A stretch of 64,000 nucleotides of DNA, taken from positions 2,542,001 through 2,606,000 of the forward strand of contig NZ_CP126279.1 in NCBI RefSeq assembly GCF_003234815.2, read 5' to 3'. The position numbers and the translations under genes were made by a program. This DNA is from Curtobacterium sp. MCBD17_035 (lineage in GTDB: Bacteria; Actinomycetota; Actinomycetes; Actinomycetales; Microbacteriaceae). The notes under the pieces are model-generated. The model was not told the DNA's origin and searched no databases. It saw nothing but the letters and a program-made list of their open reading frames with translations. This document shows, piece by piece, positions 17,801-26,241 of this stretch (positions within the stretch are counted from its first letter, which is position 1; each line of letters begins with the position of its first letter).

Positions 17801-18514
17801 TCAGGCGGTCAACCCGAGGGCGTCCATCCGCCGGGTGTGGGCCGCGATGAGCTCGGTGAACACCGGCTCGAGGCGCTCCTCGTCCTCACGGGCGTGCGAG
17901 GCGAGCGCCGACCGCGCCACGAGCAGCGTGTCACCGACGAGGCGCCGCCCCCACATGGCGAGGCGCGAGGCCACGAGCGGGTCGCGGGCGATGTCCGCCG
18001 TCAGTTCTTCGACGACCGCGGGCTCCTCGCGCGCGTCGAACACCCCACGCAAGCGGTTCCGGACGTCCGTCGGCAGCGACCGGGCGAGGTTCGCGAACAG
18101 GTCGTTGAGGATCCCGGCCGTCACGTAACCGGTGAGGATCGACTCCGCCCAGTCCGCACCGGCCGTCCGTCTGAGGAACGCGTCGATGGCCTCGCGGTGG
18201 GGCTCCATGAGTTCCGCCGGCTCGTGTCCGGACCGTTCGATCTCGGCCACGATGGCGCGGTGCCGATCGAGCGCGGTCGTGGCGAGCACGCCCGTGACGA
18301 GGCGCCCCGACATGGTCGGCGCCGAGGCACCGGCGCGCCCCATGGCCTCGTACAACGACAGCTGCAGGTACGCGGCCTGGCCCAGGTAGACGGTCAGTTC
18401 GGGCGAGACGTCGTCGAGTTGGAGCCGCTCGACGGACGCGGCCGCGCGGGGGTTCCGCGACGCCAGCCAGCTCGCCGCGAGACGCGCGCGTCTCCGGTTC
18501 CACCACGACACCAC
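17801..18514 (-). CDS. ferritin-like fold protein (MiaE-like), Rv3210c type
   Basis: A 237-residue, mostly helical protein recognised as the ferritin-like/tRNA-hydroxylase-like family that sits beside the rhlE-type helicase in actinobacteria. Visible segments include YLGQAAYLQLSLYEAMGR and TTALDRHRAIVAEIERSGHEP, in which Glu and His could be metal ligands of a four-helix bundle. Its reaction is not known. The GTG at 18512-18514 (VVSWWNRRRARL) is preferred over the longer ATG frame because TATGCT (18521-18526) ends exactly 6 nt before it. The gene is divergent from the DEAD-box helicase. Confidence 0.82.
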   Translation of the reverse strand: MVSWWNRRRARLAASWLASRNPRAAASVERLQLDDVSPELTVYLGQAAYLQLSLYEAMGRAGASAPTMSGRLVTGVLATTALDRHRAIVAEIERSGHEPAELMEPHREAIDAFLRRTAGADWAESILTGYVTAGILNDLFANLARSLPTDVRNRLRGVFDAREEPAVVEELTADIARDPLVASRLAMWGRRLVGDTLLVARSALASHAREDEERLEPVFTELIAAHTRRMDALGLTA

Positions 18515-18591
18515 CGGACCAGCATAGGGGCCGCGCGCGTGCCCCATCCCCAGTCCGCCAGCGTCCCGAACTGCGGAAATGCGCAGAACGG

Positions 18592-18597
18592 TAGACT
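18592..18597 (+). promoter_or_regulatory. -10 element of the DEAD-box helicase
   Basis: TAGACT, with transcription expected near 18604-18605. That gives a leader of about 30 nt carrying AGGG (18621-18624), which selects the TTG at 18634. Confidence 0.55.
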
Positions 18598-18633
18598 GAG
18601 CGGACTCCCCGACAACGAACAGGGTTGAACTCT

Positions 18634-20175
18634 TTGACTTTCTCAGATCTCGACATCGAGCAGGACATCGTCGACGCGCTCGCGGCCAAGGGCATCACGG
18701 AGCCCTTCCCGATCCAGCAGCAGACGATCCCGCTCGCACTCACCGGCCAGGACATCATCGGCCAGGCCAAGACCGGAACGGGCAAGACGCTCGGCTTCGG
18801 CCTCCCCCTCATCCAACGGCTCGGGCACGACCCCGAGCCGGGCGTCAAGGCGCTCGTCGTGGTCCCGACCCGCGAGCTCGCCGTCCAGGTGTTCGAGGAC
18901 CTCGAGCTCGCCGCGTCGAACCGTCCGGTCAAGCTCGCCGCGATCTACGGCGGCAAGGCGTACGAGGGCCAGATCGAACAGCTCAAGGACGGCGCGCAGA
19001 TCGTCGTCGGCACGCCGGGTCGCCTCATCGACCTCCACCGGCAGCGGGTGCTCGACCTCGGCCACGTGCAGGAGATCGTCCTCGACGAGGCCGACAAGAT
19101 GCTCGACCTCGGGTTCCTGTCGGACATCGAGCGCATCTTCCAGTCGGTCCCGGCGGTGCGCCACACCATGCTGTTCTCGGCGACCATGCCGGCCCCGATC
19201 GTGGCGCTGGCCCGGCGGTTCATGTCGAAGCCGATCCACATCCGCGCTTCCGACCCGGACGAGGGCCTGACCCAGGCGAACATCAAGCACCTCATCTACC
19301 GGGCGCACGCGCTCGACAAGGACGAGGTCATCGCCCGGATCCTCCAGGCCGACGGGCGCGGCAAGACCGTCGTCTTCACGCGGACCAAGCGCGCCGCGGC
19401 CCGGCTGATGGAAGAGCTCCAGGACCGCGGGTTCAACGCCGCGGCGGTGCACGGCGACCTGAACCAGGAGCAGCGGGAGCGCGCGATGGCCGCGTTCAAG
19501 GCCGGCAAGCGGGACGTGCTCATCGCCACCGACGTGGCAGCGCGCGGCATCGACGTCGACGACGTGACCCACGTCATCAACCACACGATCCCGGACGACC
19601 CGGACACCTACCTGCACCGGGCCGGGCGGACCGGCCGCGCGGGCAAGACCGGCATCGCGGTGACGTTCGTCGACTGGGACGACCTCCACAAGTGGTCGCT
19701 CATCAACAAGGCGCTCGACTTCGGGCAGCCGGAGCCGACCGAGACCTACTCGTCCAGTCCGCACCTGTACACCGACCTCGACATCCCGGCCGGCACCAAG
19801 GGCCGTCTGCCCGGTTCGTCCCCGCACGCGGCCGCGCCGGCCAAGCAGCGGTCCGAGGGCGGCCGGTCCGAGGGCGGCCGGTCCGAGGGCGGCCGGTCCG
19901 GGTCCGGGTCCCGCTCGCGCACCCGGTCGGGAGGCCCGACCACGACGAGTGCGCCCGCCGTGGGCTCCGACGCGGTCGGCGCGGAGCCGGAGGCGGCGGA
20001 GACCACCGCCGGCACGACCGGTCCCGAGGGCAGCTCGCCGCGGCGTCGGCGTCGCCGCCGTCGTGGTGGCAGTGGTCAGGCCGGGACGACGGCCGCCGAC
20101 GCGGCGGCCACCGGCGGCGGGTCCGCGGGGTCCGCGGCGAGTTCGTCCGCGGCGAGCGGTCCGGCTGCCGAGTAG
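18634..20175 (+). CDS. DEAD-box ATP-dependent RNA helicase, RhlE-like
   Basis: A 513-residue RNA helicase. The Q motif FPIQQQTIPLAL is followed by Walker A AKTGTGKT (45-52), PTRELA, TPGR, DEAD in VLDEADKMLD, SAT, and the C-terminal ARGID and HRAGRTGR motifs. From about residue 395 the tail is low complexity, with Arg/Gly/Ser and then Ala/Thr/Gly, including a 15-bp unit repeated three times that encodes EGGRS. Such basic tails bind RNA. The start is TTG at 18634 because AGGG lies 9 nt upstream; the TTG at 18625 directly abuts that site. It lies beside the ferritin-like gene, as in mycobacteria. Confidence 0.92.
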   Translation: MTFSDLDIEQDIVDALAAKGITEPFPIQQQTIPLALTGQDIIGQAKTGTGKTLGFGLPLIQRLGHDPEPGVKALVVVPTRELAVQVFEDLELAASNRPVKLAAIYGGKAYEGQIEQLKDGAQIVVGTPGRLIDLHRQRVLDLGHVQEIVLDEADKMLDLGFLSDIERIFQSVPAVRHTMLFSATMPAPIVALARRFMSKPIHIRASDPDEGLTQANIKHLIYRAHALDKDEVIARILQADGRGKTVVFTRTKRAAARLMEELQDRGFNAAAVHGDLNQEQRERAMAAFKAGKRDVLIATDVAARGIDVDDVTHVINHTIPDDPDTYLHRAGRTGRAGKTGIAVTFVDWDDLHKWSLINKALDFGQPEPTETYSSSPHLYTDLDIPAGTKGRLPGSSPHAAAPAKQRSEGGRSEGGRSEGGRSGSGSRSRTRSGGPTTTSAPAVGSDAVGAEPEAAETTAGTTGPEGSSPRRRRRRRRGGSGQAGTTAADAAATGGGSAGSAASSSAASGPAAE

Positions 20176-20181
20176 TCCGCA

Positions 20182-20211
20182 CACGGTGGTCGTCCGGCGA
20201 CGACCACCGTG
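20182..20211. terminator. strong hairpin terminator between convergent genes
   Basis: A perfect 13-bp stem (20182-20194 with 20199-20211) and a CGGC loop, 7 nt after the helicase stop codon and facing the PHP gene from the other side. Confidence 0.75.
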
Positions 20212-20262
20212 ACGGGTCCCGTCGACGCGCGTCCAGCCTCCCGGCCGGACGCGCTTCGCTCG

Positions 20263-21138
20263 TCAGACGGTGAGTCGGGATCCCTCGCCGACGACCGGTT
20301 CGGAACCGGTCGCGGACGCGACGATGGTCCGGAACGCGCGCTCGGCGGTGCGGTGCTCGCCGAGCCGGTTCGGCTTGCCGGTGCCGTGGTAGTCACTCGA
20401 GCCGGTCACGAACAGCCCGTAGCGGTCCGCCCAGTCGAGCAGGACGCGCTTGCCGTGCGTCAGGTTCTCGCGGTGGTCGACCTCGAGCCCGCCGAGTCCG
20501 GCCTCGACGAGGTCCTCGAGCGCTCGCTCGTCGAGCACGATCCCCCGGGTCGACGCCGCCGGGTGCGCGATCACGGGGACCCCGCCCGCGGCACGGATGA
20601 GCTCGACGCCGGCCAGCGGCGACGGCGCCTCGTGGGGCTCGTAGTAGCCCGCGGCGGGGTGCAGGATGCCGCGGAACGCCGCGCTGCGGTCGGCCTCGAG
20701 CCCGGCGGCCACGAGTGCGTCCGCGATGTGGGGTCGGCCGATCGTGGCACCCGGGCTCGCCTGCGCGATGACGTCCTGCCACGACACCGGGTGGTCGCGG
20801 GCGATCCGCTCGACCATGCGCATCGCACGATCGACGCGGCCCTCGCGGATCCGCTGCGTCTCGGCGACGAGTCCGGGGTGGGTGGGATCGACGAGGTACC
20901 CGAGCACGTGCACGCTCCGGTAGCCGATCCGCGTGCTGAGTTCGAGCCCGGGCAGGAGCGTCATCGGGAGCGTCCGGGCCGTCGCGATGGCCTCGTCCCA
21001 CCCGGCCGTGGTGTCGTGGTCCGTCAGCGCCAACGCGTCGAGGCCCGCGGACGATGCCGCACGCACCAGGTCGGCAGGCCGCTCGGTGCCGTCCGAGACG
21101 CTCGAGTGCGTGTGCAGGTCGATGAAGGGATCGGGCAC
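20263..21138 (-). CDS. PHP-domain phosphoesterase (RNase AM / TrpH-like)
   Basis: A 291-residue PHP-domain metalloenzyme. The metal-binding series is complete: HTHSSVSDGT, TDHDTTAGW, GLELS, GRPHIAD, AHPAA and SSDYHG. In characterised relatives such proteins act as 5'-3' nucleases or 3',5'-nucleoside bisphosphate phosphatases; which applies here cannot be decided. The GTG start at 21136-21138 has TAGCAT (21145-21150) 6 nt upstream, a leaderless arrangement. It is divergent from the aminopeptidase gene. Confidence 0.91.
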   Translation of the reverse strand: MPDPFIDLHTHSSVSDGTERPADLVRAASSAGLDALALTDHDTTAGWDEAIATARTLPMTLLPGLELSTRIGYRSVHVLGYLVDPTHPGLVAETQRIREGRVDRAMRMVERIARDHPVSWQDVIAQASPGATIGRPHIADALVAAGLEADRSAAFRGILHPAAGYYEPHEAPSPLAGVELIRAAGGVPVIAHPAASTRGIVLDERALEDLVEAGLGGLEVDHRENLTHGKRVLLDWADRYGLFVTGSSDYHGTGKPNRLGEHRTAERAFRTIVASATGSEPVVGEGSRLTV

Positions 21139-21231
21139 CCGGCCATGCTAGCCGTGGACTCCCCGGTGCCCTGGCGATCGACGCCCACGGCGCCCGGGTC
21201 GGTGCGCGACGCATGGTGGGATGATGTGAGC
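21139..21231. promoter_or_regulatory. divergent promoter region, PHP gene / Xaa-Pro aminopeptidase
   Basis: TAGCAT (minus, 21145-21150) and GATGAT (plus, 21220-21225) each sit 6 nt from the respective start codon; neither gene has a Shine-Dalgarno. Confidence 0.6.
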
Positions 21232-22710
21232 ATGGCCGAGCCGACTCCCCGCGCGACGAGCAACCGATCGACGACCCCCGGGTCCTCGACCTTCAAGGAC
21301 CACATCGCTTCCAACTGGGCGGAACACGACCGCGCACTGCCCGACGCACGCGAGCAGGCATCGTTCGCTGCGGAGCGCCGGGCACGGCTCTCCGCGCTGC
21401 ACCCGGGCCGGACCCTCGTGGTCCCCGCCGGCCAAGCGAAGGTGCGCTCGAACGACTGCGACTACCCGTTCCGACCGCACTCCGCGTTCGCCCACCTGAC
21501 GGGCTGGGGCACGGACGCGGTCGTCGGGTCGGTCCTCGTCCTGACGCCGAGGGCCGACGGCCACGACGCGACCCTGTACTTCCGCGCGAGTGCGGGCCGG
21601 GACTCCGAGGAGTTCTACGCGAACCCCGAGATCGGCGAGTTCTGGGTCGGACCGCGCCCGTCGCTCGAGGCGGTCGCGGCGGACCTCGGCATCGCGACGC
21701 GCGATCTCGGCGCATTCGCCGACGTGGCGGACCGGCTCGACACCGACGCGCTCCTCGTCCGTGACGCCGACCCCGCGTTCACCGAGGCGCTCGACGGCCG
21801 GCTCGGGGTCGCGGTGGGCGGGATCGACGCCACGAGCGACACGCCCGCGACGGACGACGTGCTCGCCCGCGACCTCAGCGAGATGCGTCTCGTCAAGGAC
21901 CCGTACGAGGTGAACGAGATGCGTCGTGCCGTCACCGCGACCAAGCACGGGTTCGACGACGTCATCGCGGACTTCGACACGGTCCTGGCACACCCCCGCG
22001 GCGAGCGCATCGTCGAGGGCACGTTCAACCGTCGCGCCCGGGCGGACGGCAACACCGTCGGGTACGACACCATCGCCGCGGCGGGCTCCCACGCCTGCAT
22101 CCTGCACTGGACCCGGAACGACGGTGCCGTCGCGCCGGGCGACCTCATCCTCATCGACGCCGGGGTCGAGGTCGAGAGCCTCTACACAGCCGACATCACG
22201 CGGACGTTGCCGGTCTCCGGGCGCTTCACGGAGGTGCAGCGCCTGGTCTACGACGCGGTACTCGAAGCCGCGGACGCCGCGTTCGCCATCGTGCGCCCGG
22301 GCATCACCTTCCGCGACGTCCACGCGACCGCCATGCGCGTCATCGCCGAGCGGACCGCCGAGTGGGGCTTCCTCCCGGTGAGCGCCGAGGAGTCCCTGCG
22401 CCCGGAGGCCCAGTACCACCGCCGCTACATGGTGCACGGCACGAGCCACCACCTGGGGCTCGACGTGCACGACTGCGCGAAGGCCCGTCGCGAGCTCTAC
22501 CTCGACGGCACGGTCGAGGCCGGCATGGTGTTCACGATCGAGCCGGGCCTGTACTTCCAGGAGGACGACCTGACCGTCCCCGAGGAGTTCCGCGGCATCG
22601 GCGTCCGCATCGAGGACGACATCCTGGTCACCGAGGACGGCGCGGAGAACCTGTCCGTCGGCATCCCCCGCACCGCCTCGGACGTCGAGGCCTGGGTCGC
22701 GAGCCGCTGA
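21232..22710 (+). CDS. pepP: Xaa-Pro aminopeptidase (aminopeptidase P, M24B)
   Basis: A 492-residue dimanganese peptidase that removes N-terminal residues preceding proline. The N-terminal creatinase-like domain includes the FRPHSAFAHLTGW motif typical of aminopeptidase P. The catalytic domain shows the five ligands in order: IDAGVEVES and YTADITRT (Asp, Asp), the GTSHHLGLDVHD region (His), FTIEPGLYF (Glu) and VRIEDDILVT (Glu). The ATG at 21232 is chosen from homology and the -10 spacing; the upstream open frame reads through the promoter and is non-coding. A GNAT gene follows at 30 nt with its own -10. Confidence 0.95.
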   Translation: MAEPTPRATSNRSTTPGSSTFKDHIASNWAEHDRALPDAREQASFAAERRARLSALHPGRTLVVPAGQAKVRSNDCDYPFRPHSAFAHLTGWGTDAVVGSVLVLTPRADGHDATLYFRASAGRDSEEFYANPEIGEFWVGPRPSLEAVAADLGIATRDLGAFADVADRLDTDALLVRDADPAFTEALDGRLGVAVGGIDATSDTPATDDVLARDLSEMRLVKDPYEVNEMRRAVTATKHGFDDVIADFDTVLAHPRGERIVEGTFNRRARADGNTVGYDTIAAAGSHACILHWTRNDGAVAPGDLILIDAGVEVESLYTADITRTLPVSGRFTEVQRLVYDAVLEAADAAFAIVRPGITFRDVHATAMRVIAERTAEWGFLPVSAEESLRPEAQYHRRYMVHGTSHHLGLDVHDCAKARRELYLDGTVEAGMVFTIEPGLYFQEDDLTVPEEFRGIGVRIEDDILVTEDGAENLSVGIPRTASDVEAWVASR

Positions 22711-22740
22711 GCCCAGAGGTCGACCGGTACCCTGCTGCCC

Positions 22741-23226
22741 GTGAGCACCCCCGAGACGCGCCCGTTCACGATCGCGCCGGAGCACTTCGACGCCCCTGAC
22801 GCCGTTCGCCTGCGCGCCGCCCAGCGCATCGAGATCGACGGCACGTACGGGCGCGACACCGAGCCCGGCGAGAAGCCCACGGCCGAGCCCATCGCGGTGT
22901 TCTTCGTCGCCCGCGACACCCACGGCGCGCCGCTCGGCTGCGGCGGACTGCGGGTGGTCGAGGACGGCGTCGTCGAGATCAAGCGCATGTACGTGCGGTC
23001 CGAGGCGCGCGGCACCGGGGTCGCCGCGGCGCTCCTCGCCCAGCTCGAGGTCGCCGCACGGACCCTGGGGGCTCCGGCGCTCGTCCTCGAGACCGGGACG
23101 GAGCAGCGTCGGGCGATCCACTTCTACGAGCGCGAGGGCTTCACCCGCATCGCGAACTTCGGCCCGTACGTCGGCGCTCCGTTGTCGGTCTGCTACGCCA
23201 AGGTGCTGACGGCCCCCGAGGCGTGA
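22741..23226 (+). CDS. GNAT family N-acetyltransferase
   Basis: A 161-residue acetyl-CoA-dependent acetyltransferase. Motif A is visible as VEIKRMYVRSEARGTGVAAALL (shown in part: V/I, RGTGVA), followed by LETGTEQRRAIHFYEREGF. The substrate is unknown; the shape resembles PaiA/YjcF-type enzymes acting on small amines or protein N-termini. TACCCT (22728-22733) ends 7 nt before the GTG start and no ribosome-binding site is present. It converges on the Q-rich membrane protein gene with a 42-nt gap. Confidence 0.88.
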   Translation: MSTPETRPFTIAPEHFDAPDAVRLRAAQRIEIDGTYGRDTEPGEKPTAEPIAVFFVARDTHGAPLGCGGLRVVEDGVVEIKRMYVRSEARGTGVAAALLAQLEVAARTLGAPALVLETGTEQRRAIHFYEREGFTRIANFGPYVGAPLSVCYAKVLTAPEA

Positions 23227-23268
23227 CCGACTGACCCGCGTGCGGCTGGCCCCGCGCCGTCCACGTGC

Positions 23269-24246
23269 TCAGTCGGCCTGGTCGTCCCGCCGGCCGCCCT
23301 GGTGGCGGCGGTCCTCGGCGCCCTCGTGGTCGCCCGAGTCGTCGGATGCCGGCTGCGCGGGCGTCGGTGTCGGTGTCGGCGTCGGCGTCGGCGTCGGGCT
23401 GACCCGTTCCCCGTAGCGCGGCGGCTCGTCCACCGGTGCCTGCGGGCCCGGCTGGCCGGGGCGGGCCTCCTGTCCGGACGGCCGCTCGGCCCGGACGGCG
23501 CCCGGTTGCCCCTCCTGCCCGTACGGCGGCTGCTGCTGCTGTCCGGACGGCTGCTGCTGTCCGTACGGTGGCTGCTGTTGCTGCCCGTACGGCGGCTGCT
23601 GCTGCTGCCCGTACGGCGGCTGCTGCTGCTGCCCGTACGGCGGCTGCTGCTGCTGCCCGTACGGCGGCTGCTGCTGCCCGTACGGAGCCTGGCCGTGCCC
23701 ACCCTGGGGCGGTCGGCCGGGGTACTGCGGCCCGCCGAACTGCTGGGGACCCGCCGCCCAACCGCCCTGCTGCTGACCGAGCAGCTGCCGGGCCCGCATC
23801 GTGAGCTGGGGGTCGACGATGATCTGGTAGTTCATGGCGAGGACCTGGTGCACGCTCGTGAAGTCGCGCTGCCGCCGCGTCACCGAGAAGCTCACGACCC
23901 CGTAGAGCATGCCGAACGCGGCGCCGATGAGCGCGGCGGCCCAGAACGACCCGCCCGGCGCTCCGGAGAACAGCGTCAGCACGATCCCGAAGAAGAACCC
24001 GAGCCACAACCCGCTGAGTGCACCGGCGAGCGCCGCGCGTCCGTAGGTCAGCTTGCCCGTGACCCGCTCGACGGTCTTGAGGTCGTTGCCGACGATCGAC
24101 ACCTGTCGGACGGGGAAGTCCGCCGCGGCGAGCTGGGCCACGACGCGCTGGGCCTCGGGGTACGTCTGGTACGTGCCCAGGACGTCGCCGCGCGGTGGGG
24201 TGGGGAACGCGGCGCCGGGACGACCGAACGGGCTCTGAGTACTCAC
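23269..24246 (-). CDS. general-stress-like membrane protein with Pro/Gln/Tyr repeat tail
   Basis: A 325-residue protein. Residues about 18-60 match the general stress protein 17M-like domain (GTYQTYPEAQRVVAQL, VSIVGNDLKTVERV). Two hydrophobic, Gly-rich segments follow (about 70-125) and probably cross the membrane. The C-terminal half is low complexity, with PPYGQQQQ repeated several times and then a run of Thr-Pro pairs. The GTG at 24244-24246 is preferred over the ATG three codons upstream because GGAAG lies 7 nt before it. The role is unknown. A shadow frame of similar length lies opposite. Confidence 0.83.
   Translation of the reverse strand: MSTQSPFGRPGAAFPTPPRGDVLGTYQTYPEAQRVVAQLAAADFPVRQVSIVGNDLKTVERVTGKLTYGRAALAGALSGLWLGFFFGIVLTLFSGAPGGSFWAAALIGAAFGMLYGVVSFSVTRRQRDFTSVHQVLAMNYQIIVDPQLTMRARQLLGQQQGGWAAGPQQFGGPQYPGRPPQGGHGQAPYGQQQPPYGQQQQPPYGQQQQPPYGQQQQPPYGQQQQPPYGQQQPSGQQQQPPYGQEGQPGAVRAERPSGQEARPGQPGPQAPVDEPPRYGERVSPTPTPTPTPTPTPAQPASDDSGDHEGAEDRRHQGGRRDDQAD
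23519..23690. repeat. 24-bp minisatellite inside the Q-rich tail
   Basis: The unit CCGTACGGCGGCTGCTGCTG plus a further CTGC recurs about six to seven times with small length variants, each encoding PPYGQQQQ on the minus strand. Copies of 21 and 24 bp suggest slippage in steps of one codon. Confidence 0.8.
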
Positions 24247-24314
24247 ACAGGGCATCTTCCACCAGCACCCTTGGCGCCCGACGTGAACCAGGTGCGAGCG
24301 ACTACGCTGGACGG

Positions 24315-25643
24315 GTGAGCGCCACGAAGGTCTTCGTCGCCCGCCTGGCCGGGTGCTCCGTCTTCGACCCCGCGGGCGATCGCGTGGGCCGCGTCCGTGA
24401 CGTCCTCGTCGTCTACCGCCGAGCGGATCCGCCCCGGGTGGTCGGGCTCATCGTCGAGGTCCCCGGCAAGCGCCGCATCTTCGTCTCGATCGGCCGGATC
24501 ACCTCGATCGGCGCCGGACAGGTCATCACGACCGGGCTCGTCAACATGCGTCGCTTCGAGCAGCGCGGGGGCGAGGTCCGGGTCATCGCCGAGATGCTCG
24601 GTCGCCGGGTGCTCGTGACGCGGGACCGCGTCCGCGCCACGATCGAGGACGTCGCGATCGAGGACCGCGGCCAGGGTGACTGGGAGGTCGCGCAGCTCTT
24701 CCTCCGCAAGCCGAAGACGACCCCTTCGCCGTTCGGCAAGGGCCCGACGACGTTCGCGTCCTGGAACGAGGTCACCGAGGAGGACACGCTCCCCGGCGAG
24801 TCCCAGTCGGCCGAGCACGTCATCGCCGCCTACTCCGACCTGCTGCCGGCCGACCTCGCCTCGACACTGCTCGACCTCCCCGCCGAGCGCCGACTCGAGG
24901 TCGCGGGCGAACTCCCCGACGACCGTCTCGCCGACGTGCTCGAGGAGATGCCGGACCAGGAGCAGATCGCCATCCTCTCGGGCCTCGAGGACGCCCGCGC
25001 GGCCGACGTCCTCGACCAGATGCAGCCGGACGACGCGGCGGACGTCCTCGCGCAGATGCCGGACGAGCGGAGCGAGGCCCTGCTCGAGCTCATGGAGCCG
25101 GAAGAGGCCTCCGACGTCCGCATGCTCCTCGAGTACGCGCCGGACACCGCCGGCGGGCTCATGACGACGGAACCGGTGATCGTCTCGGCCGACGCGACCG
25201 TCGCCGAGGGTCTGGCACTCATCCGCCGACACGAGCTCGCTCCCGCGCTCGGCGCCGCGGTGTGCGTCACCCTGCCGCCGTACGAGCCGCCCACCGGACG
25301 GTTCCTCGGCTTCGTCCACTTCCAGCGCATGCTGCGCTACCCGCCGAACGAGCGCCTCGGCACGCTCGTCGACACCCAGCTCGAGCCCGTCCGCGTCGAC
25401 GCCAGCGCGGCCGAGGTCACGCGGATCATGGCCACCTACAACCTCGTGTCCGTCCCGGTCGTCGACGACGCCCACCGTCTCGTCGGGGTGGTGACGATCG
25501 ACGACGTCCTCGACCACGTCCTGCCGGATGACTGGCGAAGTCAGGACGGGCCCTCCGGCCCGGCCTCCAGACCACGGCAACGCACGCGCAGGACCCCGGT
25601 GACAGCCGGAAGGAGGACCACAGGTGGCACGAGCACGAGATGA
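24315..25643 (+). CDS. PRC-barrel / MgtE N-terminal / CBS domain protein without a transport domain
   Basis: A 442-residue cytoplasmic protein. Residues 1-120 look like a PRC-barrel pair, about 160-280 are an MgtE_N superhelix with repeated ADVLxxMP-type units, and about 290-415 hold two CBS domains ending VGVVTIDDVLDH. The MgtE transmembrane channel is absent, so it resembles the soluble sensor half of MgtE magnesium channels. I infer a Mg2+ or nucleotide sensor, perhaps acting with the DUF1003 membrane protein encoded next. TACGCT (24303-24308) ends 6 nt before the GTG start. Its 3' end overlaps the DUF1003 gene by 20 bp. Confidence 0.9.
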   Translation: MSATKVFVARLAGCSVFDPAGDRVGRVRDVLVVYRRADPPRVVGLIVEVPGKRRIFVSIGRITSIGAGQVITTGLVNMRRFEQRGGEVRVIAEMLGRRVLVTRDRVRATIEDVAIEDRGQGDWEVAQLFLRKPKTTPSPFGKGPTTFASWNEVTEEDTLPGESQSAEHVIAAYSDLLPADLASTLLDLPAERRLEVAGELPDDRLADVLEEMPDQEQIAILSGLEDARAADVLDQMQPDDAADVLAQMPDERSEALLELMEPEEASDVRMLLEYAPDTAGGLMTTEPVIVSADATVAEGLALIRRHELAPALGAAVCVTLPPYEPPTGRFLGFVHFQRMLRYPPNERLGTLVDTQLEPVRVDASAAEVTRIMATYNLVSVPVVDDAHRLVGVVTIDDVLDHVLPDDWRSQDGPSGPASRPRQRTRRTPVTAGRRTTGGTSTR

Positions 25644-26241
25644 CGACCGTCGCCGCACCGACCGCAACGAGCTCCGCCTCGACTCGCCGAAGGGCATGCG
25701 GACGCGGGTGCTGCCGAGCCGACGCCGCGGCCGAGGGGACGCCTTCGGCCGACTGACCGAGGCGATCGCACGCGGCATGGGCACGCCGTGGTTCCTCGTC
25801 GGGCTCACGCTGTTCGTCGTGGTCTGGATGGGCTGGAACACGCTCACCCCGGCGGCTTGGCAGTTCGACTCCGCAGCGATCGGGTTCACCGCGCTGACGC
25901 TCGTGCTCTCACTGCAGGCGTCGTACGCGGCACCCCTCATCCTGCTGGCGCAGAACCGGCAGGACGACCGCGACCGCGTGCAGTTCGAGCAGGACCGGCA
26001 GCGCGCCGAGCGGAACCTCGCGGACACCGAGTACCTCGCCCGCGAGGTCGTCGCGCTGCGCCTGGCCGTCCGGGACATGGCGTCGAAGGACTTCATCCGC
26101 TCCGAGCTCCGGTCGCTCCTCGAGGAACTGGATCGTCGCGACGAGGCAGCGGCCGCCGCGGCCGCAGCGGCGGCGTCCGACGCCGCCGACGCCGCCGCGA
26201 AGGCCGGACAGGAGACGGCGGCGAGCGGTCTGCATGGCTGA
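25624..26241 (+). CDS. DUF1003 family membrane protein
   Basis: A 205-residue protein with a basic N-terminus, two membrane helices (about 56-74 and 85-110) and the DUF1003 signature SYAAPLILLAQNRQDDRDR. It is followed by a charged coiled-coil region and an Ala-rich tail (about 175-198). The GTG start has AAGGAGG nine bases upstream, one of the best ribosome-binding sites in the window. The start lies inside the upstream MgtE_N/CBS gene and the 3' end overlaps mrp by 8 bp, so the three genes form a tightly coupled operon. Molecular role unknown. Confidence 0.9.
   Translation: MARARDDDRRRTDRNELRLDSPKGMRTRVLPSRRRGRGDAFGRLTEAIARGMGTPWFLVGLTLFVVVWMGWNTLTPAAWQFDSAAIGFTALTLVLSLQASYAAPLILLAQNRQDDRDRVQFEQDRQRAERNLADTEYLAREVVALRLAVRDMASKDFIRSELRSLLEELDRRDEAAAAAAAAAASDAADAAAKAGQETAASGLHG

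Noticed and set aside
23519..23690. Regular repeats that might be a CRISPR array.
   Set aside because: Units are contiguous, without spacers, and all encode PPYGQQQQ in frame; no cas genes are near.
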